Shown: piece by piece, positions 42,855-51,755 of the stretch
How the letters are laid out: each line of letters opens with the position of its first letter
Numbering within the stretch: the stretch's first letter is position 1
NCBI RefSeq assembly: GCF_015277815.1
Contig: NZ_CP063813.1
Location: forward strand, 1,054,001-1,118,000
Source of the DNA: Microbacterium atlanticum
GTDB taxonomy: Bacteria > Actinomycetota > Actinomycetes > Actinomycetales > Microbacteriaceae
DNA: 64,000 nucleotides
Direction of reading: 5' to 3'
Position numbers and translations under genes: made by a program
The notes under the pieces: generated by a model
Told to the model about the DNA's origin: nothing
The model's database searches: none
The model's input: the letters and a program-made list of their open reading frames with translations, nothing else

Positions 42855-43325
42855 TCAGACGCCGAGGAGCGCCCGGAGCCGCGCCACGTGCCCGGTGGCT
42901 CGCACGTTGTACAGCGCGTGGGCGATGCGGCCCTGCTCGTCGATGACGAACGTGGAGCGGATGACGCCCATGAGCGTCTTGCCGTAGTTCACCTTCTCGC
43001 CCCACGCCGCGTACTCCTCATGCACGCGGTGGTCGGGGTCGCTCAGCAGATCGTAGGTGAGGCCGTCGCGCTCGCGGAACCGTCGCAGCTTCTCGGGCTG
43101 GTCGCGCGAGACGCCGAGGATCGTGTAGCCCGCCGCCTGCAGCGGGGCGAGGCTGTCGCGGAAGTCGCAGGCCTCCTTGGTGCAGCCCGGGGTCATCGCC
43201 TCGGGGTAGAAGAACAGGATGACCCCGCGCCCCTCGAAGTCCGCGAGCGAGACCGGACGGTCGTCCTGGTCGACGAGGGTGAACGCGGGGGCGGGCGAGC
43301 CGGGGTCGAGGCGGGTCGTGGTCAC
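42855..43325 (-). CDS. bcp: thioredoxin-dependent thiol peroxidase (peroxiredoxin Bcp/PrxQ)
   Basis: This 156-residue peroxiredoxin has the peroxidatic Cys48 and resolving Cys53 in the FYPEAMTPGCTKEACDF motif, characteristic of two-cysteine atypical PrxQ/Bcp enzymes. It reduces H2O2 and organic hydroperoxides with thioredoxin. Leaderless start: TAAGGT ends 6 bases before the GTG at 43325. It belongs to the same redox-stress neighbourhood as sigH. Confidence 0.94.
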   Translation of the reverse strand: MTTTRLDPGSPAPAFTLVDQDDRPVSLADFEGRGVILFFYPEAMTPGCTKEACDFRDSLAPLQAAGYTILGVSRDQPEKLRRFRERDGLTYDLLSDPDHRVHEEYAAWGEKVNYGKTLMGVIRSTFVIDEQGRIAHALYNVRATGHVARLRALLGV

Positions 43326-43375
43326 CTGTCCACCTTAGGCGGCGGCCGCACCGGTGCGGGGCTCGGAGCGGCGAG

Positions 43376-44434
43376 TCAGGCGCCGGGCTCCTGCGCCTTC
43401 CTGGCGAACGTCTCGAGCAGTCGCTGCAGCGAGTCGAGCCGTGCGGGGCCGCCGGGTCCGAGTCGTCCCTCCGCGACCGCCTCGACGATCGCGCAGTCGG
43501 GCGCGTCGGGCAGGTGGGTGCAGCCCCGCGGACACTCCTCGGCCACCTCGGCCAGGTCGGTGAAGGCGCGCAGGATGTTGGCCGGATCCACGTGGCCCAG
43601 ACCGAACGACCGCACGCCCGGCGTGTCGATCACCCACCCGCTGCCGGCATCACCGCGGTACCGCAGCGACACCGTGGAGCTCGAGGTGTGGCGCCCGCGG
43701 CCGGTGACGACGTTCACGTGGCCGGTGGCGCGCCGCGCGTCCGGGACCAGCGCGTTGACGAGGGTCGACTTGCCGACCCCGGAGTGGCCGACGAACACCG
43801 TCGAGTGGCCCGCCAGGGTCGCCCCGATGCGGTCGAGCGGCATCTCCTCGCGACCGCTCGTGAACACGTCCAGGTCGAGGCCCTCGAAGTGCGCCAGGAA
43901 GCCGGCCGGATCGGCGAGGTCGGTCTTGGTGACGACGAGGAGAGGACGGATGCCGGCATCCAGCGCCGCCACCAGGTAGCGGTCGACGAGCCGTGGGCGG
44001 GGCTCGGGGTCGGCGGCGGCGACGACCACCAGCATCTGGTCGGCGTTAGCGACGACGACCCGCTCCACCTGGTCGGTGTCGTCCGCGCTGCGGCGCAGCA
44101 GCGACGTGCGCTCCTCGATGCCGACGATGCGGGCGAGCGTGCCGTCCTCGCCGGACGCATCGCCCACCACACGCGCACGGTCGCCGGTCACGATCGGCGT
44201 CTTGCGCAGCTCGCGTGCCCGGGCGGCCAGCACGGTCCTCTCGTCCGGCAGGTCCTCGTCGACGAGGACCGTGTACCTGCCGCGGTCGACGCCCAGCACG
44301 CGCGCGACCCGGGCGTCGCTGTGGGCCGGCCGTCGCTTGGTGCGCGGGCGGTTCGCCTTGGGATTGGGCCGCACCCGCACATCCGCCTCGTCGAACTCCG
44401 GTTCGTCGTCGTCGAGGTCGTCGAGCCAGCTCAT
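43376..44434 (-). CDS. rsgA: ribosome small-subunit-dependent GTPase RsgA
   Basis: A circularly permuted GTPase of 352 residues: OB fold (about 40-110), G4 TKTDL, G1 GHSGVGKSTLVN near 220, G3-like DTPGVRSFG, and a zinc knuckle ECPRGCTHLPDAPDC near 305. It checks late assembly of the 30S subunit. It has an acidic N-terminus of about 30 residues. It lies 61 bases after aroA on the same strand, as Rv3228 lies with aroA (Rv3227) in mycobacteria, and probably shares its transcript. Confidence 0.94.
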   Translation of the reverse strand: MSWLDDLDDDEPEFDEADVRVRPNPKANRPRTKRRPAHSDARVARVLGVDRGRYTVLVDEDLPDERTVLAARARELRKTPIVTGDRARVVGDASGEDGTLARIVGIEERTSLLRRSADDTDQVERVVVANADQMLVVVAAADPEPRPRLVDRYLVAALDAGIRPLLVVTKTDLADPAGFLAHFEGLDLDVFTSGREEMPLDRIGATLAGHSTVFVGHSGVGKSTLVNALVPDARRATGHVNVVTGRGRHTSSSTVSLRYRGDAGSGWVIDTPGVRSFGLGHVDPANILRAFTDLAEVAEECPRGCTHLPDAPDCAIVEAVAEGRLGPGGPARLDSLQRLLETFARKAQEPGA

Positions 44435-44495
44435 GCCGTCGTCCTGGGTCGGTTCACCGTGTCCTGCCGATCGCTCCGCGGCGTCGCGTGCCGCC

Positions 44496-45869
44496 TCACG
44501 AGGCGCGCATCGTCTCCTCGGCGCGGCCGCCGTCGATGTGCTCGCCCTCGAGCATGCGCTGCCAGATCTGCGGGAACTCCGGCATCGTCTTGGCCGTGGT
44601 GCCGATGTCGTCGATCTGCACGCCCGGGACGGCGAGGCCGATCAGCGCTCCCGTGGTGGCCATGCGGTGGTCGTGGTGCGCGTGCCACGTGCCGCCGTGC
44701 AGCGGTCGCGGCGTGATGCGGATGCCGTCGGCCAGCTCCTCCGCCTCGCCGCCGAGCCGCCGGAGCTCCCCGACGAGTGCCGCGATGCGATCGGTCTCGT
44801 GCCCGCGGATGTGGCCGATGCCGTGCAGTGTGGAGGGTGAGTCGGCGAACGCGGCCAGGCCGAAGATCGTCGGGGTCAGCTCGCCCGCCGCGGACAGGTC
44901 CAGATCGACGCCCTGGATGCCGTTGCCCGCCGTCACCGTCAGCGCGCCGCCCCGGCGGACCACGCGCGCGCCCATGAGGGAGAGGATCTCGGTGAGCATC
45001 GCCCCCGGCTGCGTGGAGTGCGCGGGCCAGCCGGTGACCGACACCGAGCCCCCCGCCACCATCGCCGCTGCGAGGAACGGCGCGGCGTTGGACAGGTCGG
45101 GTTCGATTGCGACGTCCTTGCCGCGGATCGGTCCCGCCGGCACGATCCACTCGCCCACACCGGGGCGCTCGACGTGCACGCCGCGGTGACCCAGCGCCTC
45201 CACCGTCATGTCGATGTGGGGGATGCTCGGCAGGCGGCTGCCGGAGTGCACGAGCTGCAGTCCGACGTCGAAGCGCGGCGCCGCCAGCAGCAGGCCGGAG
45301 ACGAACTGGCTGGACGCGCTGGCGTCGATGGTCACCTCGCCGCCGCGCACGTGCCCGTGTCCGCGCACGATGAAGGGCAGCGCCCAGTGGCCGCCGTCGT
45401 CGATGTCGACGCCGACGTCGCGCAGCGCGGTGATCATCGCGCCCATCGGGCGGTGCAGCGCGCTCGCGTGAGCGGTGAGCGTCACATCGCCCCGGCCGAA
45501 TCCGGCCAGGCCCGCGACGAAGCGCATCACGGTGCCCGCCTGCCCGCAGTCCACCACGGTCTCGCCGCGCAGCGGCCACACCGGTGAGACCTCGATGTCG
45601 TCCCCGTAAATGCCGTCGCCCTCGACCAGCTCGATGCCCACGCCGAGTGAGCGCAGCGCCTGGATCATGTGGGCGGAGTCGTCGGAGTGCAGCGGCGCGA
45701 TCAGCCTGCTCGGGGCGTCGGCCAGCGACGCCAGCACGAGCTCGCGATTGGTCAGCGACTTGGAACCGGGGACGGTCACTCTGGCGTGCAGCGGGCCCTC
45801 CGCGACCGGCGCATGCCAGTGGCCGCGCTCGATCGGCGCGGAGGTGGGGGAATACCCATCGGCTGTCAT
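44496..45869 (-). CDS. aroA: 3-phosphoshikimate 1-carboxyvinyltransferase (EPSP synthase)
   Basis: This 457-residue enzyme transfers enolpyruvyl from PEP to shikimate 3-phosphate in aromatic amino acid synthesis. Motifs are VPGSKSLTNRELVLASLA (phosphate binding, near 35), DCGQAGTVMRF near 110, SASSQFVSGLL near 185, and GHIRGHETDRIAAL near 355. The ATG at 45869 follows TAGGGT (45878-45883) by 8 bases. Its first codons overlap the candidate SigH-type promoter of the divergent sigH gene, so sigH induction could affect aroA transcription. Confidence 0.95.
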   Translation of the reverse strand: MTADGYSPTSAPIERGHWHAPVAEGPLHARVTVPGSKSLTNRELVLASLADAPSRLIAPLHSDDSAHMIQALRSLGVGIELVEGDGIYGDDIEVSPVWPLRGETVVDCGQAGTVMRFVAGLAGFGRGDVTLTAHASALHRPMGAMITALRDVGVDIDDGGHWALPFIVRGHGHVRGGEVTIDASASSQFVSGLLLAAPRFDVGLQLVHSGSRLPSIPHIDMTVEALGHRGVHVERPGVGEWIVPAGPIRGKDVAIEPDLSNAAPFLAAAMVAGGSVSVTGWPAHSTQPGAMLTEILSLMGARVVRRGGALTVTAGNGIQGVDLDLSAAGELTPTIFGLAAFADSPSTLHGIGHIRGHETDRIAALVGELRRLGGEAEELADGIRITPRPLHGGTWHAHHDHRMATTGALIGLAVPGVQIDDIGTTAKTMPEFPQIWQRMLEGEHIDGGRAEETMRAS

Positions 45870-45875
45870 CGGGTT
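45848..45875 (+). promoter_or_regulatory. candidate SigH/SigR-type promoter upstream of sigH
   Basis: GGGAATA (45848-45854) and GGTT (45872-45875) give GGAAT-N19-GTT, close to the GGAAT-N18-GTT consensus of thiol-stress ECF sigma factors SigR/SigH. It would start near 45882 and reach the longer sigH start codon at 45954, giving positive autoregulation. Confidence 0.6.
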
Positions 45876-46029
45876 CTACCCTACTGAACGGCTTCCGATC
45901 CGCCGCGTAATGCGGGGTCGGGGCCGCGAGTCCACCCACGGAAGCGGAGCCGGATGTTCGCCACTCTTGATCGCCTCGACCTCGAGGCGCCGTCCCCCGA
46001 CGTCTCGGGCGGCCTGCGACCCGCCGCCG

Positions 46030-46035
46030 TAGACT
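46030..46035 (+). promoter_or_regulatory. second sigH promoter (-10)
   Basis: TAGACT ends 5 bases before GTG 46041 and 8 before ATG 46044. A leaderless message from here would encode only the shorter SigH form, independent of the upstream SigH-type promoter. Confidence 0.6.
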
Positions 46036-46043
46036 GGCGCGTG

Positions 46044-46661
46044 ATGAGCGACTCGATCGACCAGGCCGGTCAGACCGACCCGGTGCAGGACCCGCGTGAG
46101 CAGTTCGAAGAGCAGGCGCTGCCCTTCATGGACCAGCTGTACGCCGCGGCCATGCGCATGACACGCAATCCCGCGGACGCCGCGGACCTGGTGCAGGAGA
46201 CCTTCGTCAAGGCGTTCGCGTCGTGGAAGACCTTCACGCAGGGCACCAACCTCAAGGCGTGGCTCTACCGCATCCTCACCAACACCTACATCAACACCTA
46301 TCGCAAGAAGCAGCGCGAGCCCTACCAGGGCACCATCGACGAGCTGGAGGACTGGCAGCTCGGCGGGGCCGAGTCGACGACCGCGACGCGAACGCGTTCC
46401 GCCGAGGCGGAGGCGATCGATCGCATGCCGGCCTCGGTCGTCAAGGACGCGCTGCAGTCCATCCCGGAGGACTTCCGGCTGGCGGTGTACCTCGCCGACG
46501 TCGAGGGCTTCGCCTACCAGGAGATCGCCGACATCATGAAGACCCCCATCGGCACGGTGATGAGCCGCCTGCATCGTGGCAGGCGCATGCTTCGTGAACT
46601 GCTCGCCGAGTACGCCACGGAGCGCGGCATCGCCACGGCCGCCACAAGGAGCGCGAAATGA
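46044..46661 (+). CDS. sigH: ECF RNA polymerase sigma factor SigH (SigR)
   Basis: ECF sigma factor of 205 residues from this ATG: region 2 with [17 protein letters not shown] and [22 protein letters not shown], and region 4 with [34 protein letters not shown]. It matches Mtb SigH and Streptomyces SigR, which answer disulfide, oxidative and heat stress. The start is ambiguous: GTG at 46041 and ATG at 46044 follow the TAGACT box, while an in-frame ATG at 45954 with GGAG upstream adds 30 residues and would be used by the upstream promoter. Its stop overlaps the anti-sigma gene as ATGA. Confidence 0.93.
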   Translation: MSDSIDQAGQTDPVQDPREQFEEQALPFMDQLYAAAMRMTRNPADAADLVQETFVKAFASWKTFTQGTNLKAWLYRILTNTYINTYRKKQREPYQGTIDELEDWQLGGAESTTATRTRSAEAEAIDRMPASVVKDALQSIPEDFRLAVYLADVEGFAYQEIADIMKTPIGTVMSRLHRGRRMLRELLAEYATERGIATAATRSAK

Positions 46662-46900
46662 CCGACTGCGGCTGCGAGAAGGCGCGGCGCGACCTCGAGG
46701 AGTACCTGCGCAACGAGGTCTGCAAGACCGAGCACAGCGACATCGCCGAGCATCTGGAGCACTGCGCGGGATGCCGGGACGAGGCGCTCGTCGCCCGCAC
46801 GCTGACCGAGGTGGTCGCGCGTGCGTGCAAGGAGACGGCGCCCGAGGAGCTGCGCGACCAGGTGCTCGCCCGGTTGCGGGCCGTCCAGGCCGCGCACTGA
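46658..46900 (+). CDS. rshA: zinc-containing anti-sigma factor (RshA/RsrA)
   Basis: This 80-residue protein has the ZAS signature His32-x3-Cys36-x2-Cys39 (HLEHCAGC), with additional cysteines at 4, 6 and 22. RsrA-type proteins hold SigR/SigH with a reduced zinc centre and release it when cysteines form a disulfide. It is translationally coupled to sigH (ATGA overlap), which keeps the two stoichiometric. It is shorter than RsrA (105 residues) and close to mycobacterial RshA in layout. Confidence 0.92.
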   Translation: MTDCGCEKARRDLEEYLRNEVCKTEHSDIAEHLEHCAGCRDEALVARTLTEVVARACKETAPEELRDQVLARLRAVQAAH

Positions 46901-46919
46901 TCGAGGCAGCCGGCGCCGG

Positions 46920-47831
46920 TCAGTCAGTGTGCGCCGGTGCGAACGCGATCAGTGCGCCCGGCGCGACGTCCACCGTGAGGGGGAGCGTGCCGATCGGGTC
47001 GCCGTCCGCGTACGCGGTGACGCCCGGCGAGCTCAGCCGGACGGATCTGACGCGATGCACCGACACCTCCGGCACGGTCGTGTGCGTGCCCCGGTAGACG
47101 CGGGGGAGGAGCCGGAGCAGTCGCATCCGCCCTGCCGGCCGCACCAGGACGACGTCCAGCAGGCCGTCGGCGGGATCGGCGTCCGGACAGATCGGGATGC
47201 CGCTGCCGTAAATGCGGCCGTTGCCGACCGTCGCCATCACCTGGTCTCCGGCCACGTGCACGGCGGTGCCGTCGGCGAGTTCCAGATCGACCTCGTACGG
47301 GATGCCGGCGAGGGTCAGGAACTCGATGAGGATCGCGATGTTGTACCGCGAGCCGCCTCGGGGCCAGCGCATCGCGTTGGCCCGGTCGTTGACCTTCGAG
47401 TCGAAGCCGCTGGCCAGGACCGTGCCGAAGTACCGGCTCGACCCGTCGCCGCGGGTGACGCGCGCGAGATCGACGGTGCGGGTGCGCCCGGCTGCGATGG
47501 CGTCGGCGGCCGCGCGGGCGTCGAGTTCGCGCAGTCCGAGCGTCGCTGCGAAGTCGTTGCCGGTGCCCGAGGGCACGATGCCGAGCGGGATGCCCGTGCC
47601 GGCCACCTCCTGCAGCGCGAGATTGACCGTGCCGTCGCCGCCGACGACGGCCACCGCGTCGACGCCGGCCGCAACGGCCGTGCGCAGCAGCGCGGACGAC
47701 TCCGCGGCGCTTCCTCCGCTGACGACCGTCGTCTGCACGCCGTGCGCCCGGAGACGCTCGGCGGCGGTCATCGCGGCGCCCGTGTGCGCGCCGGCGCGGG
47801 CGGCCGGGTTGACCAGGAGCGCGACCTTCAT
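46920..47831 (-). CDS. diacylglycerol kinase family (DAGK/YegS-like) lipid kinase
   Basis: This 303-residue protein has the lipid-kinase core: VNPAARAG start, VVGGDGTVNLALQEV near 65, VPSGTGNDFAATLGL near 90, and a C-terminal beta-sandwich with AYADGDPIG. It phosphorylates diacylglycerol or a related lipid. The ATG at 47831 overlaps the FAD-oxidase stop as ATGA, so it is coupled to that gene. With a glycerol-3-phosphate dehydrogenase and an AGPS-like oxidase next door, a role in glycerolipid metabolism is likely. Confidence 0.9.
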   Translation of the reverse strand: MKVALLVNPAARAGAHTGAAMTAAERLRAHGVQTTVVSGGSAAESSALLRTAVAAGVDAVAVVGGDGTVNLALQEVAGTGIPLGIVPSGTGNDFAATLGLRELDARAAADAIAAGRTRTVDLARVTRGDGSSRYFGTVLASGFDSKVNDRANAMRWPRGGSRYNIAILIEFLTLAGIPYEVDLELADGTAVHVAGDQVMATVGNGRIYGSGIPICPDADPADGLLDVVLVRPAGRMRLLRLLPRVYRGTHTTVPEVSVHRVRSVRLSSPGVTAYADGDPIGTLPLTVDVAPGALIAFAPAHTD

Positions 47832-49495
47832 GCGCCGGCGCCGAGCGGCGCTCCGGGCACGACGAGCGCGCCGGGGTTCATGATCCCGCGGGGATCGAGC
47901 ACCGCCTTGACCGCGCGCAGCACGTCGACGCCGAGCGGGCCGATCTCGTCCTCGAGGTAAGCACGGTGATCGCGCCCGACGGCGTGATGGTGGGTGATCG
48001 TGCCGCCGGAGCCGACGATCGCGCGGGACGCGGCATCCTTCGCGCTCGCCCATTGGCTCCGCGGATCCTCGGAGAGCGCCGCGACGACGGTGAAGTAGAG
48101 CGACGCGCCGGCCGGGTACACGTGCGAGATGTGGCACAGCACGATCGGCTTGGTACCGGATGCGGTGAGGCTGGCCGACAGCGCGGCGGTGACCGCGTGC
48201 TTCAGGTCCGACAGGCTCGCCCACGTCGTCGCGGTCTCGAGCGTCTCGGCCAGCACGCCGATGTCGAGGAGCGTGTCGCGCAGTGCGGGCGACGCGAACC
48301 GCCCGCGCTCCCAGGAACGGGCCGGATCCTCCCCGCGGGAGGTCGCGCCGTGCGCCGCGAACACGCCGTCCACAGCGTCACGTGTCCCGGTCGCCTCCGC
48401 GAGATCGGCCCCCTCGAACGTCGCGACGGCCAGGCAGCCGCGCATCCGCAGGAGGTGGCCCCCCATCGCGGCGTTCACGCGGGTCTCGGTCTCGTCGCTG
48501 AGCCGGAGGACGGTGGGGCGGATGCCGCGCTGCGTGGCTTCCCGGATCGCCGCGGCTCCCGCCTCGAAGTCGGGGAACGTCCACGCGCGATACGCCGTCG
48601 CCGCCGGGATCGGGCGGATGCGCACGGTGAGCTCGGTGAGGACGCCGAGCGCGCCCTCGGATCCCAGGAAGAGCTCGCGCAGGTCGGGGCCGGCCGCGCT
48701 GGCCGGTGCCCGGCCCAAGGTGAGATCGCCGGCCGGCGTGGCGACGCGCAGGGCGTGGACCAGGTCGTCGAAGCGGCCGTACCCCCGGGAGGCCTGACCG
48801 CTGGAGCGGGTGGCGGCGAAGCCGCCGAGTGACGCGTATTCGTAGCTCTGCGGGAAGTGGCCCAGGGTGTAGCCCCGGGCGGCGAGCAGCTCTTCGGCCT
48901 GGGGCCCGGTGGTGCCGGCGCCGAACGTGGCGAGCAGCGACACCTCGTCGAGCGCCAGCAGGCCCGCGGTGCGGGAGAGGTCGAGTGCGATCACCGCACG
49001 GTGGGCGCCGCGGTGCGGCTCCACGCCGCCGACGACCGACGTGCCGCCGCCGAACGGGACGACGGCGATGCCGGCCGCATCGCACGCGCGAAGCACGGCC
49101 GCCACCTCCTCATGGTCGGCGGGCGTGATGACGGCGTCGGGGGCCCTCTGCTCCTCGTCGAGGCGGCGGCGGAGGAGGTCGGGTGTGCTCTTGCCGCCCA
49201 GATGCATCATCCGCCGCGCGTCGTCCCGCGTCACGTCGCCGTGTCCGACGGCGGCGGCCAGCGCGGCGAGATCGGCGTCCGTCAGCGTGGACGGGGTGAG
49301 ACGGGGGGCAGCGCGGCGCGGAACGGGGTGCGCCCTGCCCGGGAGGAGCGTCGCGACGATGGCCTTGGCGGCAGCGGGAAGCGGGGCGGGCGCGGAACCC
49401 CACGCGTCCCAGTCGCCGCGCGGGCGGGGCTCCGGCGTGATGCGGACGGCGTCCGCGGCATCGCGCGGGGAATCGGGGGGCGCCGTCGCAGACAT
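47828..49495 (-). CDS. FAD-binding oxidase, alkyl-DHAP synthase (AGPS) like
   Basis: The 555-residue protein is a VAO/PCMH-fold flavoenzyme: FAD-binding stretch VVPFGGGTSVVGGVEP near 145, TAGLLALDE, LGHFPQSYEYASLGGFAATRSSGQASRGYGRFDD near 215, and FAD-linked oxidase C-terminal domain with HISHVYPAGASLYFT and THHHAVGRDH. The THHHAVG motif and overall order fit the alkyldihydroxyacetonephosphate synthase group (AgpS, Rv3107c), which makes ether lipids; lactate-type oxidases are the alternative. The ATG at 49495 lies 4 bases after TACTGT, inside the palindrome shared with the divergent TetR gene. Confidence 0.85.
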   Translation of the reverse strand: MSATAPPDSPRDAADAVRITPEPRPRGDWDAWGSAPAPLPAAAKAIVATLLPGRAHPVPRRAAPRLTPSTLTDADLAALAAAVGHGDVTRDDARRMMHLGGKSTPDLLRRRLDEEQRAPDAVITPADHEEVAAVLRACDAAGIAVVPFGGGTSVVGGVEPHRGAHRAVIALDLSRTAGLLALDEVSLLATFGAGTTGPQAEELLAARGYTLGHFPQSYEYASLGGFAATRSSGQASRGYGRFDDLVHALRVATPAGDLTLGRAPASAAGPDLRELFLGSEGALGVLTELTVRIRPIPAATAYRAWTFPDFEAGAAAIREATQRGIRPTVLRLSDETETRVNAAMGGHLLRMRGCLAVATFEGADLAEATGTRDAVDGVFAAHGATSRGEDPARSWERGRFASPALRDTLLDIGVLAETLETATTWASLSDLKHAVTAALSASLTASGTKPIVLCHISHVYPAGASLYFTVVAALSEDPRSQWASAKDAASRAIVGSGGTITHHHAVGRDHRAYLEDEIGPLGVDVLRAVKAVLDPRGIMNPGALVVPGAPLGAGA

Positions 49496-49498
49496 GGC

Positions 49499-49527
49499 GA
49501 CAGTATGACACGCTCTGTATCTTTGTC
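49499..49527. promoter_or_regulatory. TetR operator between FAD-oxidase and TetR genes
   Basis: GACAGTATGACA (49499-49510), CGCTC, TGTATCTTTGTC (49516-49527): a 12-5-12 imperfect palindrome (GACA...ACA against TGT...TGTC). It covers the -10 boxes of both divergent genes (TACTGT on minus, TATCTT on plus), so one TetR protein could silence both sides. Confidence 0.65.
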
Positions 49528-49529
49528 AC

Positions 49530-50117
49530 ATGGCCGACGGAGCGTCCGACACCGAGACCGCGATCCTCGACGCCGCGCTCGCCGAGGTGCTCGCGCACGG
49601 CATCCGGCGGACGACGGCATCCGACATCGCCCGACGGTGCGGGATCGCGCGACAGACGCTATACCGCTACTGGCCCGACGCCCAGGCCGTCTTCGCGGCG
49701 CTCATCACGCGCGAGCTGCTGGCCGCCCTCCCGGTGGACGACGGCGAGTCCGCGGACCTGGGCGGTCTGGTCGAGGTCCTGGTCGAGACCGCCGACCGCG
49801 TGCGGCGCCTTGCGCTCGTGGACCGGCTGCGCGACACCGATCCTGAGCTGTTCGCGCGCTACATCCTCAGCCGGCTGGGCACCAGTCAGCGGGCGATCCA
49901 CGCCGAGACGGCCCGGCGTCTGTCAGCCGCGCAGCGTCGCGGTCTCGTGCGCGCCGGAGACCCGGCGCAGCAGGCGGCGATGGTGCTCCTGATCACCCAG
50001 TCGGCCGTCCAGTCGGCGCCGCTCGTGGCCGAGTGGCTTCCCGCCGAGGCATGGCGCGCCGAGCTCGCCCATGCGCTGCGCGGGTATCTCGGGCCCGGCG
50101 GCGAGGTGTCGCGGTGA
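49530..50117 (+). CDS. TetR/AcrR family transcriptional regulator
   Basis: This 195-residue repressor has a helix-turn-helix near residues 10-55 (ILDAALAEVLAHGIRRTTASDIARRCGIARQTLYRYW) and a helical ligand/dimer domain with QSAVQSAPLVAEWLPAEAW. The ATG at 49530 follows TATCTT by 6 bases. The stop overlaps the glycerol-3-phosphate dehydrogenase start as GTGA, so regulator and enzyme form one operon, divergent from the FAD oxidase and lipid kinase. An acyl or lipid ligand is plausible. Confidence 0.9.
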   Translation: MADGASDTETAILDAALAEVLAHGIRRTTASDIARRCGIARQTLYRYWPDAQAVFAALITRELLAALPVDDGESADLGGLVEVLVETADRVRRLALVDRLRDTDPELFARYILSRLGTSQRAIHAETARRLSAAQRRGLVRAGDPAQQAAMVLLITQSAVQSAPLVAEWLPAEAWRAELAHALRGYLGPGGEVSR

Positions 50118-51689
50118 CGTCCCGCATCGTCGGACGAACCCCCGGCTCCAGCGCGCTGAACGCCGCCCGCCGACGGCGCGAGCTCGAGGCGCTCGGCGAG
50201 GAGCGCGAGATCGACGTCCTCGTGGTCGGCGGAGGCATCACCGGCGTGGGGATCGCGCTGGACGCCGCCTCACGGGGCCTGCGCACGGTCCTCGTCGAGC
50301 GCGGCGATCTCGCCCACGGCACCAGCCGGTGGAGCTCCAAGCTCGTCCACGGCGGTCTGCGCTACCTCGCCTCCGGCCAGATCGGCATCGCACGCGAGAG
50401 CGCCCTCGAGCGCCACGTGCTGATGACCCGGACGGCGCCCCACCTCACCCGGGCGCTCGCCCAGGTCGTGCCGCTGCATGGTCCGGGCCACGTCGCGACC
50501 GGCGCCGTCATCGGACTGGGATACGAGCTCGGCGCCGGCCTGCGGCGCACCGTCGGCACGCCGGGAGCCCTGCTGCCCGGCCCGCGCGCGCTGGGGCCGG
50601 AGGCGGTCGCGCGCCTCGCGCCGGCGATCCGTGCCGAGGGGCTCCGCGGCGGCGTGCGCGGCTGGGACGGCCAGCTGATCGACGACGCCCGGCTCGTGGT
50701 CGCCGTCGCCCGGACGGCCGCCGGGTACGGGGCATCCGTCCTCACCCGTGTCGAGGCCGTCGCGGCGACCGGCGGCGAGGCGCACCTGCGCGACGTGATC
50801 ACCGGCAGTCGCGCGGCCGTGCGCGCGCGGGCGGTGGTGAACGCCACCGGCGTGTGGGCGGGCAGGCTGGATCCCGGCCTTCGACTGCGGCCCAGCCGCG
50901 GCACGCATCTCGTCGTGCCGACCGAGCGGCTCGGCGACTCGGAGGTGTCGCTCACGGTGCCGATCGCGGGCTCCTCGAGCCGGTTCGTCTTCACCCTTCC
51001 CGCACAGCACGGCCGCACCTACATCGGCCTCACCGACGTGCCCGTCGACGGCCCGGTCCCCGAGGCCGCCGTGGCCACGGACGCCGAGATCGAGATGCTG
51101 CTCGGCACGGTGAACGCGGTGCTGGCCGAGCCGCTGGAGCGCACCGACGTGCTCGCGACCTTCGCGGGGCTCCGGCCTCTCCTGTCCGGCACGCACGACG
51201 AGACCAGCGACCTGTCGCGGCGGCACGCCATCGTCGAGTCGGCCACCGGCGTCCTCAGCGTCGTCGGCGGGAAGCTCACGACCTACCGGCGGATGGCCGA
51301 GGATGCGGTGGACGCTGTCATCCGCCGAGACCCGTCGCTGCCGCCACGTCCCTCGCGGACGCGCGCGATTCCACTGGTCGGCGCGTGGCCGCGCGATCGC
51401 CTGGGCGAGATCGCCGCACCCGCGCGCCTGGTGCGCCGGTTCGGCGCCGAGGCGCCCTACGCCGCCGCCCTACGCCGCCGCCCTCGCCGACGGCCCGGGC
51501 GCGGCGTGCGGCGTCACCGCACAGGAGCTGCAGTGGGGCGTGGCGGTCGAGGGCGCGCTCGGCGTGGACGACCTGCTGGACCGTCGCACGCGGCTCGGCC
51601 TGGTCGCGGCGGACCGCGAGGCGTCGGCGGATGCCGCAGCCGCGGCCTTCGCGCGCGCCGACGTCGAGCCGCTCACGCCGGCGGACTGA
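50114..51689 (+). pseudogene. glpD: glycerol-3-phosphate dehydrogenase/oxidase, frameshifted by a 13-bp duplication
   Basis: The first 450 codons encode a GlpD-like FAD enzyme: VVGGGITGVGIALDAASRG near 38, GTSRWSSKLVHGGLRYL near 75, and GKLTTYRRMAEDAVD near 385. At 51458-51483 a perfect 13-base tandem duplication shifts the frame; the expected C-terminal domain (QELQWGVAVEGALGVDDLLDRRTRLGL) continues in another frame to 51689. Unshifted, the protein would be 520 residues; as read it goes to a stop at 51781 with an Arg-rich tail and overlaps the end of kgd. Either a recent mutation or an assembly error. The enzyme would oxidise glycerol 3-phosphate to DHAP. Confidence 0.82.
51458..51483 (+). 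repeat. 13-bp tandem duplication causing frameshift
   Basis: Two perfect adjacent copies of TACGCCGCCGCCC (51458-51470 and 51471-51483). Removing one restores an uninterrupted GlpD frame (E-A-P-Y-A-A-A-L-A-D). The length, not divisible by three, and GC-rich slippage-prone sequence suggest replication slippage. Confidence 0.85.
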
Positions 51690-51755
51690 ACCCCGAGTAC
51701 GGCGCGGGCCCCGTTCCCGCCGCGAGCAGGAACGGGGCCCACGCCGTGGCTGGCG

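Noticed and set aside
46890..46935. Terminator hairpin between rshA and the lipid kinase gene
   Set aside because: The arms (GCGCACTGA and TCAGTGTGCGC) pair only with a two-base bulge and lie inside both genes' ends, so it is likely coincidental.
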